Translations under genes and position numbers: made by a program
Source of the DNA: an uncultured Bacteroidales bacterium
Lineage (GTDB): Bacteria > Bacteroidota > Bacteroidia > Bacteroidales > P3
Reading direction: 5' to 3'
Assembly: GCA_900316965.1 (NCBI GenBank)
Contig: ONEY01000001.1
Span: 1 to 64,000, forward strand
Length of the DNA: 64,000 nucleotides
Notes under the pieces: model-generated
Databases searched by the model: none
Seen by the model: only the letters and a program-made list of their open reading frames with translations
What the model was told of the DNA's origin: nothing
Shown: piece by piece, positions 17,487 through 26,780 of the stretch
Position numbering within the stretch: the first letter of the stretch is position 1
Layout: the number at the start of each line of letters is the position of its first letter

Positions 17487-19832
17487 ATGAAAAAAACAAT
17501 TCTTCTCCTCCTCGCTGTGTTCGCCACATTGGCAATCAACGCACAGAACTGCTATTGGGTGCTACTCGCCAACAAGAACGGCACTTCGTTCGACCCCTAC
17601 AGCTATTTCGATGCCAAGGCCATTGAGCGCTACCAACTCAACAATGCCGACCTTTACGACATCAGCAACTACCCCCTCAACGAAAGCTACGTGAAACAAA
17701 TCAACGCTATCGCCATCGAAGAGGTGGGCCAGAGCCGCTGGCTCAACGCCATAGCTGTTATGGCTACCGACGACCAAATCAAATCCATCGAGCAATTGCC
17801 ATTCGTCACCAAAGTGGACCTTATAGCCACCAACATGGAGATCGCCGAATGTGCCAAACAATCGAAAAAATCCCAATGGCAATCTCGCCAAGAGCCTTCT
17901 GACGACAACGACAACGAGATAACACCTCAGCTCCTCCGCATGAAAGGCGACATCTTCATTCAGAAAGGTATCGACGGCTCAGGCATCCGCATAGCTGTCT
18001 TCGATGGAGGCTTTAAATCTGTCAACACTCACGCCGCGTTCAAGCACCTACGCGACAACAACAGAATCATAGCGACTTGGGACTTTACAAAAAAACAGGA
18101 AAACGTCTACGACAACCACACCCACGGCACCATGGTGCTCAGCTGCATTGCAGGCCGCATCGGCAACAAGCAATTGGGCTTGGCCACAGGAGCCTCCTTC
18201 CTGCTCGCCAAAACCGAAGTCGACCCCGAACCCTTTAAAGAAGAGGTATGGTGGGCCCAGGCTATGGAATGGGCCGACAAAAACGGAGCCGATATCATCA
18301 ACAGCTCGCTAGGGTACACACAAGACCGTCACTACACCTGGCAGATGGATGGACGCAGCTATGTTTCTAAAGCCGCCAACATGGCAGCAAGAAAGGGCAT
18401 GCTGGTGTGCAACAGCGCCGGCAATTCGGGCGAAGACGAGAATTGGAAAATCATAGGGGCTCCTGCCGACGCCGACAGCATACTCTCTGTAGGTGGCATC
18501 AACCCATCTCTCAACGTATATAGTCACATAGACTTCAGCAGTTACGGCCCTACCGCCGACGGGCGCATGAAACCCAACGTATGTAATTTCGGATACTGCG
18601 AAGTCGCCGACCCCCACAACAACGACGAAACCGACTTTGCCTATGGCACCTCCTTCTCGTCACCACTGACAGCAGGATTCTGCGCATGCGCCTGGCAGAC
18701 AAAACGCAATAAGAACGCTATGCAGATGAAAAGCCTCATAGAAAAAAGCGCCGACCTGTATCCATACTTCGACTACGCACTCGGATTTGGTGTGCCTCAA
18801 GCCGACTTCTTCACCGAGAACAAAGATGAAAACCCCAAAATGCCAGAACCTACTTTCACCTTCAAAGCATTTGATGAATATATCTTGATACACCCAACAG
18901 CAAAAGCCAATAAAGGCATCTCCCTGACAAATAAAGAAAGCAAAGAGGATGTTGTATTGATCAAAATACAAGACAAAAATGGAATCATAAAGACCTACGC
19001 TAATATAGGCATTCCCGACTTCAACGAAAATATGTATTTAGCAGTGGCAAAAAGCGGCTTGGTAGGATATACCTTGGTGGCTTATGTCAACGGCTATACC
19101 GACGCTTGCCGACTGACACAACTCGACAGCGCTAATTTCGCCGAAGAAAGTGACCACTCATTCTCCTATTACCTTGTCGACACCAACGGCCTTATCCTTA
19201 ACACCTTCAACTTCCACGGCGAACGCGACATTTCTGACAATGCCGTCTCCAACTGGGGCGTGGGACAGAAACACGATCTCGAGATGTACCTTCAGTATGG
19301 CATTTCTTGGTTCTTCCCCTACACCATGCAATATAGCGATGCCTACAACGTCGGTTTCCATTATCTCCGCAACTTCCGCAAATGGTACGGCATAGGTTTG
19401 GGGTTCGAAGTGGCAGCACAGTACTACCGCTACGACCCTGCCACTCCTAGCATTTGGGACAACACACTGGCGATAACCGACTTTACCAATGTCGACAAAA
19501 AACGTTATCTTATCAGCAATGTCAACCTTGAACTATTCCAACGCATTCGTATTAAAAATACCGGCAAAACCGAAAAAGGACTGTTTTGGGACCTCGGAGT
19601 ATATGGAGGCTTGCAATCCAACAATTACCTTGTACGTTACAATGAACACCAAAACACCAACGCCGTCATGCAAGACAACAACTACTATGGGGTTGAGCCA
19701 TCAAGTCTTTGGAACTTGGGATTGACAACACGCTTCGTATGGAACTGGTTAGGCGTTTACGGTCGCTATCGTTTGTCACAACCCGATTTGGACATACCAC
19801 GGCTCCAGTTAGGTATACATGTTACGTTTTAA
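17487..19832 (+). CDS. Subtilisin-like S8 protease with C-terminal barrel-like domain (copy 1)
   Basis: A 781-residue exported serine protease. It has a signal peptide at 1-19 and a prodomain of about 90 residues starting NCYWVLLANKNGTSF. The S8 domain carries the triad Asp173 (VFDGGF), His213 (HTHGT) and Ser389 (GTSFSSP). A linker beta domain spans about 450-560. The C-terminal 220 residues have alternating aromatic/polar beta strands and end LQLGIHVTF, like an outer-membrane beta-barrel. No T9SS CTD is present. The next gene is a full-length paralogue with near-identical prodomain sequence, so the pair arose by tandem duplication. The protease may therefore be displayed on the outer membrane through its own barrel; that part is inference. 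Confidence 0.88.
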   Translation: MKKTILLLLAVFATLAINAQNCYWVLLANKNGTSFDPYSYFDAKAIERYQLNNADLYDISNYPLNESYVKQINAIAIEEVGQSRWLNAIAVMATDDQIKSIEQLPFVTKVDLIATNMEIAECAKQSKKSQWQSRQEPSDDNDNEITPQLLRMKGDIFIQKGIDGSGIRIAVFDGGFKSVNTHAAFKHLRDNNRIIATWDFTKKQENVYDNHTHGTMVLSCIAGRIGNKQLGLATGASFLLAKTEVDPEPFKEEVWWAQAMEWADKNGADIINSSLGYTQDRHYTWQMDGRSYVSKAANMAARKGMLVCNSAGNSGEDENWKIIGAPADADSILSVGGINPSLNVYSHIDFSSYGPTADGRMKPNVCNFGYCEVADPHNNDETDFAYGTSFSSPLTAGFCACAWQTKRNKNAMQMKSLIEKSADLYPYFDYALGFGVPQADFFTENKDENPKMPEPTFTFKAFDEYILIHPTAKANKGISLTNKESKEDVVLIKIQDKNGIIKTYANIGIPDFNENMYLAVAKSGLVGYTLVAYVNGYTDACRLTQLDSANFAEESDHSFSYYLVDTNGLILNTFNFHGERDISDNAVSNWGVGQKHDLEMYLQYGISWFFPYTMQYSDAYNVGFHYLRNFRKWYGIGLGFEVAAQYYRYDPATPSIWDNTLAITDFTNVDKKRYLISNVNLELFQRIRIKNTGKTEKGLFWDLGVYGGLQSNNYLVRYNEHQNTNAVMQDNNYYGVEPSSLWNLGLTTRFVWNWLGVYGRYRLSQPDLDIPRLQLGIHVTF

Positions 19833-19955
19833 TGACTTATCAATGATAAAGATCTAATTATTCTTTAACTGAAAATAATCTTTAAACATTAAACTTTAAC
19901 CTTTACTTAAGCCAACCAATTAACAAGACATAGAATAATACAAACCACAATAACA

Positions 19956-22265
19956 ATGAAAAAAATACTTTTTTTCGCTGCTGTGATACTATCAAACATA
20001 TATCTTCAGGCACAGAACCACTACTGGGTGATGCTTACCGATAAAGCTGGGTGTTATTTCGATCCCTACAACTATTTTGACGCAAAAGCAATAGAGAGAT
20101 ACAAACTCAACAACGCCGACCTATACGACATCAGCAATTACCCTCTCAACGAGAACTATGTGCAACAAATCGACGCCATAGCCAGCGACGACTTCGGCCA
20201 AAGCCGTTGGCTCAACGCCGTGGCAGTCACCGCAACTCCAGAACAAATCAAGGCCATTGAACAACTGCCTTTCGTCAAAGAAGTGCACCTGCTCGGCGGC
20301 AATATGCAAACCTCGGCAACGCCTACCTCACCCACATCACAATTCACGGAAAGTGAGACTCCTTTGGACGAATCAGACCTTAATCTAAATACTCAACTTA
20401 TCCGCATGGGTGGACAATACTTCCGCGCAAAAAACATCAACGGCAAGGGCGTACGCATCGCCGTTTTCGACGGTGGTTTTCCTCAGGTCAACACGCATGT
20501 CGCTTTCAAACACCTCCGCGACAACAAGCAAATCATCAAAACCTGGAATTTCCCCAACAAAAAAGAGGATGTATATGGCTGGAACAGCCACGGCTTGATG
20601 ACACTAAGCTGTATCACCGGCATCTACCACTCACACGACAGCTTAGCTCATGAAAAAACCATCGACGACGGTCTCGCCACTGGTGCCGAATTCCTTTTGG
20701 CTCGCACCGAGGTTGATGCTGAACCTTTCAAAGAAGAGGTGTGGTGGCAGATGGCTATGGAATGGGCCGACAAGAATGGAGCTCAAATCATCAGCTCCTC
20801 GCTGGGGTACGGCAAAGACCGCTACTACACACGGGATATGAACGGTCGTAGCTTCGTAGCCAAAGCCGGCAACATGGCGGCGCGCAAAGGCATACTGGTG
20901 TGCAACAGCGCCGGCAACGAGGGCGACGACAACACCTGGAGGACAATTATCACTCCTTCCGACGCCGACAGTGTTCTCTGCGTTGGTGGCATTGCATCCA
21001 GTCTCAATTATTACAATCATATCTATTTCAGCAGCTATGGTCCTACCGCAGACGGACGTCAGAAACCCAACGTGGTGGCTTTTGGCAATGCTCATACCGC
21101 CAACACTGGTAGCGACAATCAGACTTACCATTTTGTCGACGGCACCAGCTTCAGCTGCCCTCTCGTCGCAGGATTCGCAGCATGCGCTCTCCAAGCCAAA
21201 CCAAACCTGACCGCCATGCAACTCTTCCATGAGATTGAGAAATCCGCCGACCTCTACCCCTACTGCGACTACAGTTTCGGCTACGGAGTGCCCCAGGCCG
21301 ACTATTTCACAGGCGACCGCAAAAAAGTCGAACCCACATTCAAATTTGTCAAAGGCGAAGACTGCTTGGAACTGGTACCACTGAAAGACTTCAACAAATG
21401 CTACGTCTTTATCAAAAGCGCCACCCCTGACGGGAAAATACACAACTACAACAAGATTGAACTCCATAAATTCAGAACAACCAACGCTTTGCAAATTTAC
21501 GGCGGCGAAATAATCACAGCTCAACTAGACGGCTACGTGGAAAGCTACAATCTCAACGACCACGAACTCATGTCAATAGAATACAAGAGTGACTCTGATG
21601 ACTATTTCTACCCAGACCAGAACTTCCATTTCAGCGAAAACCTCAAAGAGAACAAAACTCTATCCGAGAAATATTTCATGCTTGGTATACCAGTGAACAC
21701 TGTCAGTGACGAGCTCTCGCACATTTTTTGGTCACCTTCCAAACGAATAGGTCTCCGCAAAACTCTCTATTTCACCAAAGCCTATGGCTGGGGCTTGGCT
21801 CTGGAAATTGGACACAGCGCGCTACGATTCGGCAACGATGTCAACAAGCTCGACTCTCTCATCGCTATGGACGACGATTTGCGCTGGCTCGACAAAAAAG
21901 TGAGCAAACACAAACTGAACTTAGGCGAACTTGGCATTGAACTCTACCAGCGTGTCAGATTGCGTCCCTTAGGCATTTTCCACAAAGGATGGCATTGGGA
22001 CCTGGGCATCTATGGCAACTGGGCTTTCAACGCCTACAAACTCAAGGGTACACATGACGGTGACATCGCTTCAACACGCAAACAGGTGGTCCGCAACCTC
22101 GACCTCCTCGACGACTACCGCTGGAACTGGGGCGTGACTACCCGCCTTACTCGCGACTGGCTCGGCATCTACGCCCGCTACCGCCTCACCGGCATCGGCA
22201 AGGACAACACTGCTAACTCCATACTATTTCCACGACTCGAAGTAGGTCTACATTTGTCTTTCTAA
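19956..22265 (+). CDS. Subtilisin-like S8 protease with C-terminal barrel-like domain (copy 2)
   Basis: A 769-residue paralogue of the preceding protease. It has a signal peptide (1-20), the same prodomain pattern (HYWVMLTDKAGCYF, FDAKAIERYKLNNADLYD), and S8 triad residues Asp172 (VFDGGF), His212 (NSHGL) and Ser398 (GTSFSCP). The C-terminal part is more diverged than the catalytic part but again shows barrel-like strands (YGWGLALEIGHSALRFG, HWDLGIYGNWAFNAYKL) and ends LEVGLHLSF with a terminal Phe. All catalytic residues are intact, so both copies should be active. The membrane-protein gene starts 5 nt after its stop and is presumably in the same transcript. Confidence 0.88.
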   Translation: MKKILFFAAVILSNIYLQAQNHYWVMLTDKAGCYFDPYNYFDAKAIERYKLNNADLYDISNYPLNENYVQQIDAIASDDFGQSRWLNAVAVTATPEQIKAIEQLPFVKEVHLLGGNMQTSATPTSPTSQFTESETPLDESDLNLNTQLIRMGGQYFRAKNINGKGVRIAVFDGGFPQVNTHVAFKHLRDNKQIIKTWNFPNKKEDVYGWNSHGLMTLSCITGIYHSHDSLAHEKTIDDGLATGAEFLLARTEVDAEPFKEEVWWQMAMEWADKNGAQIISSSLGYGKDRYYTRDMNGRSFVAKAGNMAARKGILVCNSAGNEGDDNTWRTIITPSDADSVLCVGGIASSLNYYNHIYFSSYGPTADGRQKPNVVAFGNAHTANTGSDNQTYHFVDGTSFSCPLVAGFAACALQAKPNLTAMQLFHEIEKSADLYPYCDYSFGYGVPQADYFTGDRKKVEPTFKFVKGEDCLELVPLKDFNKCYVFIKSATPDGKIHNYNKIELHKFRTTNALQIYGGEIITAQLDGYVESYNLNDHELMSIEYKSDSDDYFYPDQNFHFSENLKENKTLSEKYFMLGIPVNTVSDELSHIFWSPSKRIGLRKTLYFTKAYGWGLALEIGHSALRFGNDVNKLDSLIAMDDDLRWLDKKVSKHKLNLGELGIELYQRVRLRPLGIFHKGWHWDLGIYGNWAFNAYKLKGTHDGDIASTRKQVVRNLDLLDDYRWNWGVTTRLTRDWLGIYARYRLTGIGKDNTANSILFPRLEVGLHLSF

Positions 22266-22270
22266 AAAAA

Positions 22271-24202
22271 ATGCGCAACAAAACATTTATAGCATTCAGT
22301 CAGCGTCAGCAGCAATATGCATCATCGCCATCAGCACTTTTGCTGCTTTCGCTGGCCCTGTTGTTGCTCTCTTTCCCCGCCTTTGAACCAGATTTCAGCT
22401 TGGGCCTCGACTCATCCTATGTGTGGGGTATGAACTACCTCTTCCACCACGACTATGAGACTCTTACCAAACTCTACTACACCTATGGTCCTTTGGCTTT
22501 CTTGCGCATCCCTGCTGTCGGCAACGGTCACTACGCTGTCTTTCTGGTCTTTTTCTCTCTCCTTAAACTGCTATTCATTTGGCTGCTATTGAACCTCGCC
22601 AAGCGAAGCGAACAACCTCTACTGCTTTCGCTGGTAGCTCTTGTGCCAGCCTGTCTGGTCGCCAACATCGACATTCTGTTGGTGTTCGACGTGGCGCTAT
22701 TGGCTCTTTTGTCCATTGAGCGGAAAAGCATACTCCACTTCCTTTGGGCAACAATATTGGCTGTTTTCGCTCTTTCAATAAAAAGTTCCATAGGCATCCA
22801 ATGCTGCATGGCTCTCTTTGTAGCATGGCTTATTATAGCATTCAAACACAAGGATATAAGATTTTCTATACTCTCTGCCTCTTGTGTCCCCATGGCTACA
22901 ATACTGATAGCTCTATGTGTTTATCATAGTTTGGCAGCTTTTTGGAACGCCGAGATTGGTATGTGCAGCGTTGTCTTGGGTTTTTCCTCAGCAATGGTGC
23001 AAATGCCTGAGCACAGAGCCTGGGCTTTACTGCTGTTTATTGTTCTCTTACTAGCCATGTGCTTGGCCTCCAACAACGAGCGTTCGCGACTTATGGTGCT
23101 AATAATGATTGTTCCATTGTTTGCCAATTGGAAATACGGCATTGTCCGCGAAGATGTTTTCCATTTCAAGCATCTATTCTATTTTGTTGTTTGTCTTGTG
23201 GCGACAATAGTCCTGGCTCAAGGCCGACCTCGCTGGCCTACTTGGTGTTGCGGCCTCGGTGCTCTGGTCATGCTGGTGTTCAATCTGGATAGCGTCAACA
23301 CCAGCAATGCCCACATTATCACAGCAAAACCATCCAACTTTGTCAGTAGGGTAATTCGTGCTCCCCAACTGGCGGAAAAAAGCAGACAATACATATCCCA
23401 GTCACTTGCCAAACGTAAGCTGCCTGACAATGTGCGCGAGCTCATTGCCGACGGCAGCGTCGACTGCTATCCCTGGGAGCATGTCTACATCGCCGCCAAC
23501 AACCTACAATGGCAGCCCCATTGTTCTATCGAACTCGGCTCGGGCAACAGCGTTTGGCTCAACAAGCAGGCGGCTCTAAACTTCAGCCACTCAAACAACA
23601 GCGTGGATTATGTCATTTTACACCGAATCAACTACGAGAACGACGATGGTCTGCAGAGCCTCGACGGTCGCTACCTGCTCAACGACGAGCCCGCGATTAT
23701 TGACTCCATATTCTCCAACTACTCTTTGGCCGACAGCGGCCAATGGTACGGATTGCTTCTCCAAAAAGGTAAAAGCGTCTTTCGGGCAGACACAACGTCA
23801 TGCGGCTCCACAAAAACATCTTGGAACGAATGGATTACCCTTCCAACACAAACCGACTCTGTCTTTATGCGAATGGATGTCGTCTCTCACCAATCTGTTG
23901 CCGGTGTCATCAAAAGCATGCTCTACAAACCAGACATCTACTACATCGACTACCGTATGAGCGACGGCTCTGAACATTCCTACCGCTACTCGCCAGCAAC
24001 AGCCACGAGTGGACTATGGATTGGGCCCCTGCTGGACAGCTACAGCGAGTTGGCTGATTTCCTATGCGGCAACTCTTGCACCGAAAAACCCGTATCCATC
24101 AGGTTGCGCTGCGCTTCAACCAAAGAGAACCACAAAGGATTAAAACTCCAGAAAAACACTATAGAAATTCGTTTCCACAGAGCTCTCCTATTGTCTAACT
24201 AA
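22271..24202 (+). CDS. Large polytopic membrane protein of unknown function
   Basis: A 643-residue protein. The first 350 residues hold about ten transmembrane helices. Early extracytoplasmic motifs are LDSSYVWGMNYLF and YYTYGPLAFLRIP (around 47-80). The last 290 residues are a soluble domain that includes GSVDCYPWEHVYIAANNLQW and later beta-rich sequence. The LDxS/YGPL plus CYPWE combination is found in a family of uncharacterised bacterial membrane proteins resembling GT-C glycosyltransferases in outline. No catalytic residue can be assigned. It is 5 nt downstream of the second S8 protease and likely co-expressed with it. Confidence 0.65.
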   Translation: MRNKTFIAFSQRQQQYASSPSALLLLSLALLLLSFPAFEPDFSLGLDSSYVWGMNYLFHHDYETLTKLYYTYGPLAFLRIPAVGNGHYAVFLVFFSLLKLLFIWLLLNLAKRSEQPLLLSLVALVPACLVANIDILLVFDVALLALLSIERKSILHFLWATILAVFALSIKSSIGIQCCMALFVAWLIIAFKHKDIRFSILSASCVPMATILIALCVYHSLAAFWNAEIGMCSVVLGFSSAMVQMPEHRAWALLLFIVLLLAMCLASNNERSRLMVLIMIVPLFANWKYGIVREDVFHFKHLFYFVVCLVATIVLAQGRPRWPTWCCGLGALVMLVFNLDSVNTSNAHIITAKPSNFVSRVIRAPQLAEKSRQYISQSLAKRKLPDNVRELIADGSVDCYPWEHVYIAANNLQWQPHCSIELGSGNSVWLNKQAALNFSHSNNSVDYVILHRINYENDDGLQSLDGRYLLNDEPAIIDSIFSNYSLADSGQWYGLLLQKGKSVFRADTTSCGSTKTSWNEWITLPTQTDSVFMRMDVVSHQSVAGVIKSMLYKPDIYYIDYRMSDGSEHSYRYSPATATSGLWIGPLLDSYSELADFLCGNSCTEKPVSIRLRCASTKENHKGLKLQKNTIEIRFHRALLLSN

Positions 24203-24452
24203 CAATTGGAATAAACGGTAAAGGTTCATAGTGCCTTTATCTCAATAAGCCCCTCATATTAGAAGGAAAAACGATAAAATAACGGGCTTTATACTCTCTT
24301 GCACAACTCCTTTTTACAGATGCAACATTTCGACAACTAACTACAAATATGCAGATTACCATCAGTACAAAGTTTGCATTTTATTTCGATATCCATGAAT
24401 CGGATTTTTTTTTGTATATTTGCAGTTCAAAAATAATAAATTCACATCATAT
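24203..24452. other. Leader and promoter region of the urocanate hydratase gene
   Basis: About 250 nt with no gene. The only clear signal is TATATTTG at 24415-24422, a TAnnTTTG -7 element. No good TTTG is found 19-21 nt upstream of it, so activation by a regulator is possible. Transcription from it would begin near 24430, downstream of the in-frame ATG at 24420, which supports the later start codon. Confidence 0.55.
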
Positions 24453-26453
24453 ATGACACTCGAAGATTTTCAGAAAGAACTTAGACAAGGCATTCCGAAT
24501 CCGCTTCCGGAACCTCAACCCTATGACCCGACCGTAAACCACGCTCCCAAGCGCAAAGACATTCTGACACCAGTAGAGAAAAAACTGGCCATTCGCAACG
24601 CCTTGCGCTACTTCGACCCTAAGGACCACGCTATGCTGGCCCCCGAGTTCGCCGAAGAGCTCAAAAAATACGGCCGCATATACATGTACCGCTTGCGTCC
24701 TACCTACAAAATGTACGCTCGCCCCATCGATGAATACCCAGCCAAATGTCGCCAGGCAGCTGCCATCATGCTAATGATACAGAACAACCTCGACCCTGCT
24801 GTGGCTCAGCATCCTCACGAGCTCATCACCTACGGCGGAAACGGAGCCGTCTTCCAAAACTGGGCTCAATATCGCCTCGTGATGAAATACCTCAGCGAGA
24901 TGACCGACGAGCAAACTCTTGTCATGTACAGCGGTCACCCCATGGGTCTCTATCCTAGCCACAAAGACGCCCCCCGCGTGGTGGTCACCAACGGCATGAT
25001 GATTCCCAACTACAGCAAACCCGACGACTGGGAGCGCTACAACGCCCTAGGAGTAACACAATACGGACAGATGACTGCCGGCTCTTACATGTACATCGGA
25101 CCTCAAGGCATCGTCCACGGAACAACCATCACAGTTCTCAACGCCGCCCGTAAACTCGGTGGCGGCACTGCCGGCAAGCTCTTCATCACCGCCGGTCTCG
25201 GCGGCATGAGCGGCGCCCAGCCCAAAGCTGGCGACATCGCAGGCGTGGTCTCCATCACCGCTGAAATTAACCCCGCAGCCACTCAAAAACGCTACGACCA
25301 AGGCTGGGTCGACGAGGTTCACGACAACCTCGACGAGCTCTTCGTCGCCGTCAACAAGGCTCGCGAACAGAAGATTGCACGCAGTTTCGCATATCAAGGC
25401 AACGTCGTCGACCTCTGGGAATACTGCGCCGAAAAGGGCATCCAGGTAGACCTCGGCAGCGACCAAACTTCTCTCCACAACCCCTGGGCAGGCGGCTACT
25501 ATCCCGTAGGCGTAAGCTTCGAGGATGCCAAAGTGATGATGGCGGAAAAACCAGAACTCTTCAAAGAGAAGGTTCAAGAGTCGTTGCGTCGCCATGTGGC
25601 TGCCGTCAACAAACTCACCGCCCGCGGCATGTACTTCTTCGACTATGGCAACGCCTTCCTCCTCGAAAGCAGCCGCGCCGGAGCCGACATCTGGAACGCC
25701 GACAAGACAGCCTTCCGCTATCCTTCCTATGTACAAGACATCATGGGCCCCATGTGCTTCGACTATGGCTTCGGCCCCTTCCGTTGGGTATGCACCAGCG
25801 GCAAACCTGAAGACCTCGACAAAAGCGACCATATCGCTATGGAGGTTCTCGGCGAAATCGCCGCTACCGCCCCCGCCGAAATCCAGCAGCAGATGCACGA
25901 CAACATACAGTGGATCAAGGGCGCCAAAGAGAACCACCTCGTGGTAGGTTCTCAAGCCCGCATCCTTTATGCTGACTGCGAAGGCCGCACCAAGATTGCC
26001 GCACGCTTCAACGAGGCCATAAAGAAAGGTGAGATCAGCGCACCCATAGTCCTAGGTCGCGACCACCACGATGTCAGCGGCACCGACAGCCCCTTCCGCG
26101 AAACCAGCAACATCTACGACGGCTCCAACCGCTGCGCCGACATGGCCGTACAAAACGTCATTGGCGACAGCTTCCGCGGAGCCACATGGGTCTCCATCCA
26201 CAATGGTGGCGGTGTAGGCTGGGGTGAAGTGATGAATGGCGGTTTCGGTATGGTCCTCGACGGCAGCGAAGCTTGCGACCGCCGTCTCCGCATGATGCTG
26301 CATTGGGATGTCAACAACGGCATCAGCCGCCGCAGCTGGGCACGCAACAAGGGCGCCATGTTCGCCATCAAACGCGCCATGGACATCTGCCCCGAGCTGA
26401 AAGTCACCATGCCCAACCTCGTCGACGACAAAATCCTCGAAGGCTTGTTCTAA
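24453..26453 (+). CDS. hutU: Urocanate hydratase
   Basis: Converts urocanate to imidazolonepropionate in histidine breakdown, using tightly bound NAD+. The 666-residue protein has the hallmark YGGNGAVFQNWAQYRL near 118-133, SGHPMGLYPSHKDAPR, the Cys-containing and Gly-rich NAD regions, and SGTDSPFRETSNIYDGSNR. It belongs to the longer form of the enzyme common in Bacteroidota. The upstream in-frame ATG at 24420 lies inside the promoter, so MTLEDFQKEL at 24453 is the start. No hutH, hutI or ftcD is adjacent, so the pathway must be completed elsewhere. A good terminator follows. Confidence 0.96.
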   Translation: MTLEDFQKELRQGIPNPLPEPQPYDPTVNHAPKRKDILTPVEKKLAIRNALRYFDPKDHAMLAPEFAEELKKYGRIYMYRLRPTYKMYARPIDEYPAKCRQAAAIMLMIQNNLDPAVAQHPHELITYGGNGAVFQNWAQYRLVMKYLSEMTDEQTLVMYSGHPMGLYPSHKDAPRVVVTNGMMIPNYSKPDDWERYNALGVTQYGQMTAGSYMYIGPQGIVHGTTITVLNAARKLGGGTAGKLFITAGLGGMSGAQPKAGDIAGVVSITAEINPAATQKRYDQGWVDEVHDNLDELFVAVNKAREQKIARSFAYQGNVVDLWEYCAEKGIQVDLGSDQTSLHNPWAGGYYPVGVSFEDAKVMMAEKPELFKEKVQESLRRHVAAVNKLTARGMYFFDYGNAFLLESSRAGADIWNADKTAFRYPSYVQDIMGPMCFDYGFGPFRWVCTSGKPEDLDKSDHIAMEVLGEIAATAPAEIQQQMHDNIQWIKGAKENHLVVGSQARILYADCEGRTKIAARFNEAIKKGEISAPIVLGRDHHDVSGTDSPFRETSNIYDGSNRCADMAVQNVIGDSFRGATWVSIHNGGGVGWGEVMNGGFGMVLDGSEACDRRLRMMLHWDVNNGISRRSWARNKGAMFAIKRAMDICPELKVTMPNLVDDKILEGLF

Positions 26454-26478
26454 GACATCATAAAACATACAACAAACG

Positions 26479-26512
26479 AGCGGTGAGGCATCTAAAGCCC
26501 CACCGCTTTCTT
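26479..26512 (+). terminator. Terminator after hutU
   Basis: Hairpin AGCGGTG/GGC at 26479-26489 pairing GCC/CACCGCT at 26497-26507, with single mismatched bases, followed by TTTCTT. Confidence 0.75.
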
Positions 26513-26780
26513 ATTGCCTTCTATTGACCTCCTCAAAAGAATTCCACCACATCTTTAGCGGACTCATAGCGAACCCATGACCTACTATCCTTATTATAAT
26601 CCTCATTCTACAAACTTTTTTCTGCCCCATAAATAAAGTAGGATCATCAATATTCATTCTCTCTTTGCCAACTGTGTTGCACTTCGATGTTGAATCTATA
26701 ATATGCTTATTTATTATAGAACAAATAATATTTACGATGTTTCGACGTTATGAAATAATCGAAAACCAAAAACAAGTTAG
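26513..26780. other. Intergenic region without gene
   Basis: AT-rich sequence between hutU and the M64 gene. No protein-like frame, tRNA or strong consensus promoter is seen. The gene-proximal end is rich in TATT/ATTA tracts. Confidence 0.5.

Noticed and set aside
20643..21524. Open frame of 293 codons on the minus strand
   Set aside because: Antisense to the catalytic domain of the second S8 protease; no family motif.
25047..25955. Open frame of 302 codons on the minus strand
   Set aside because: Antisense to urocanate hydratase; Gly/Val/Glu-rich shadow translation.
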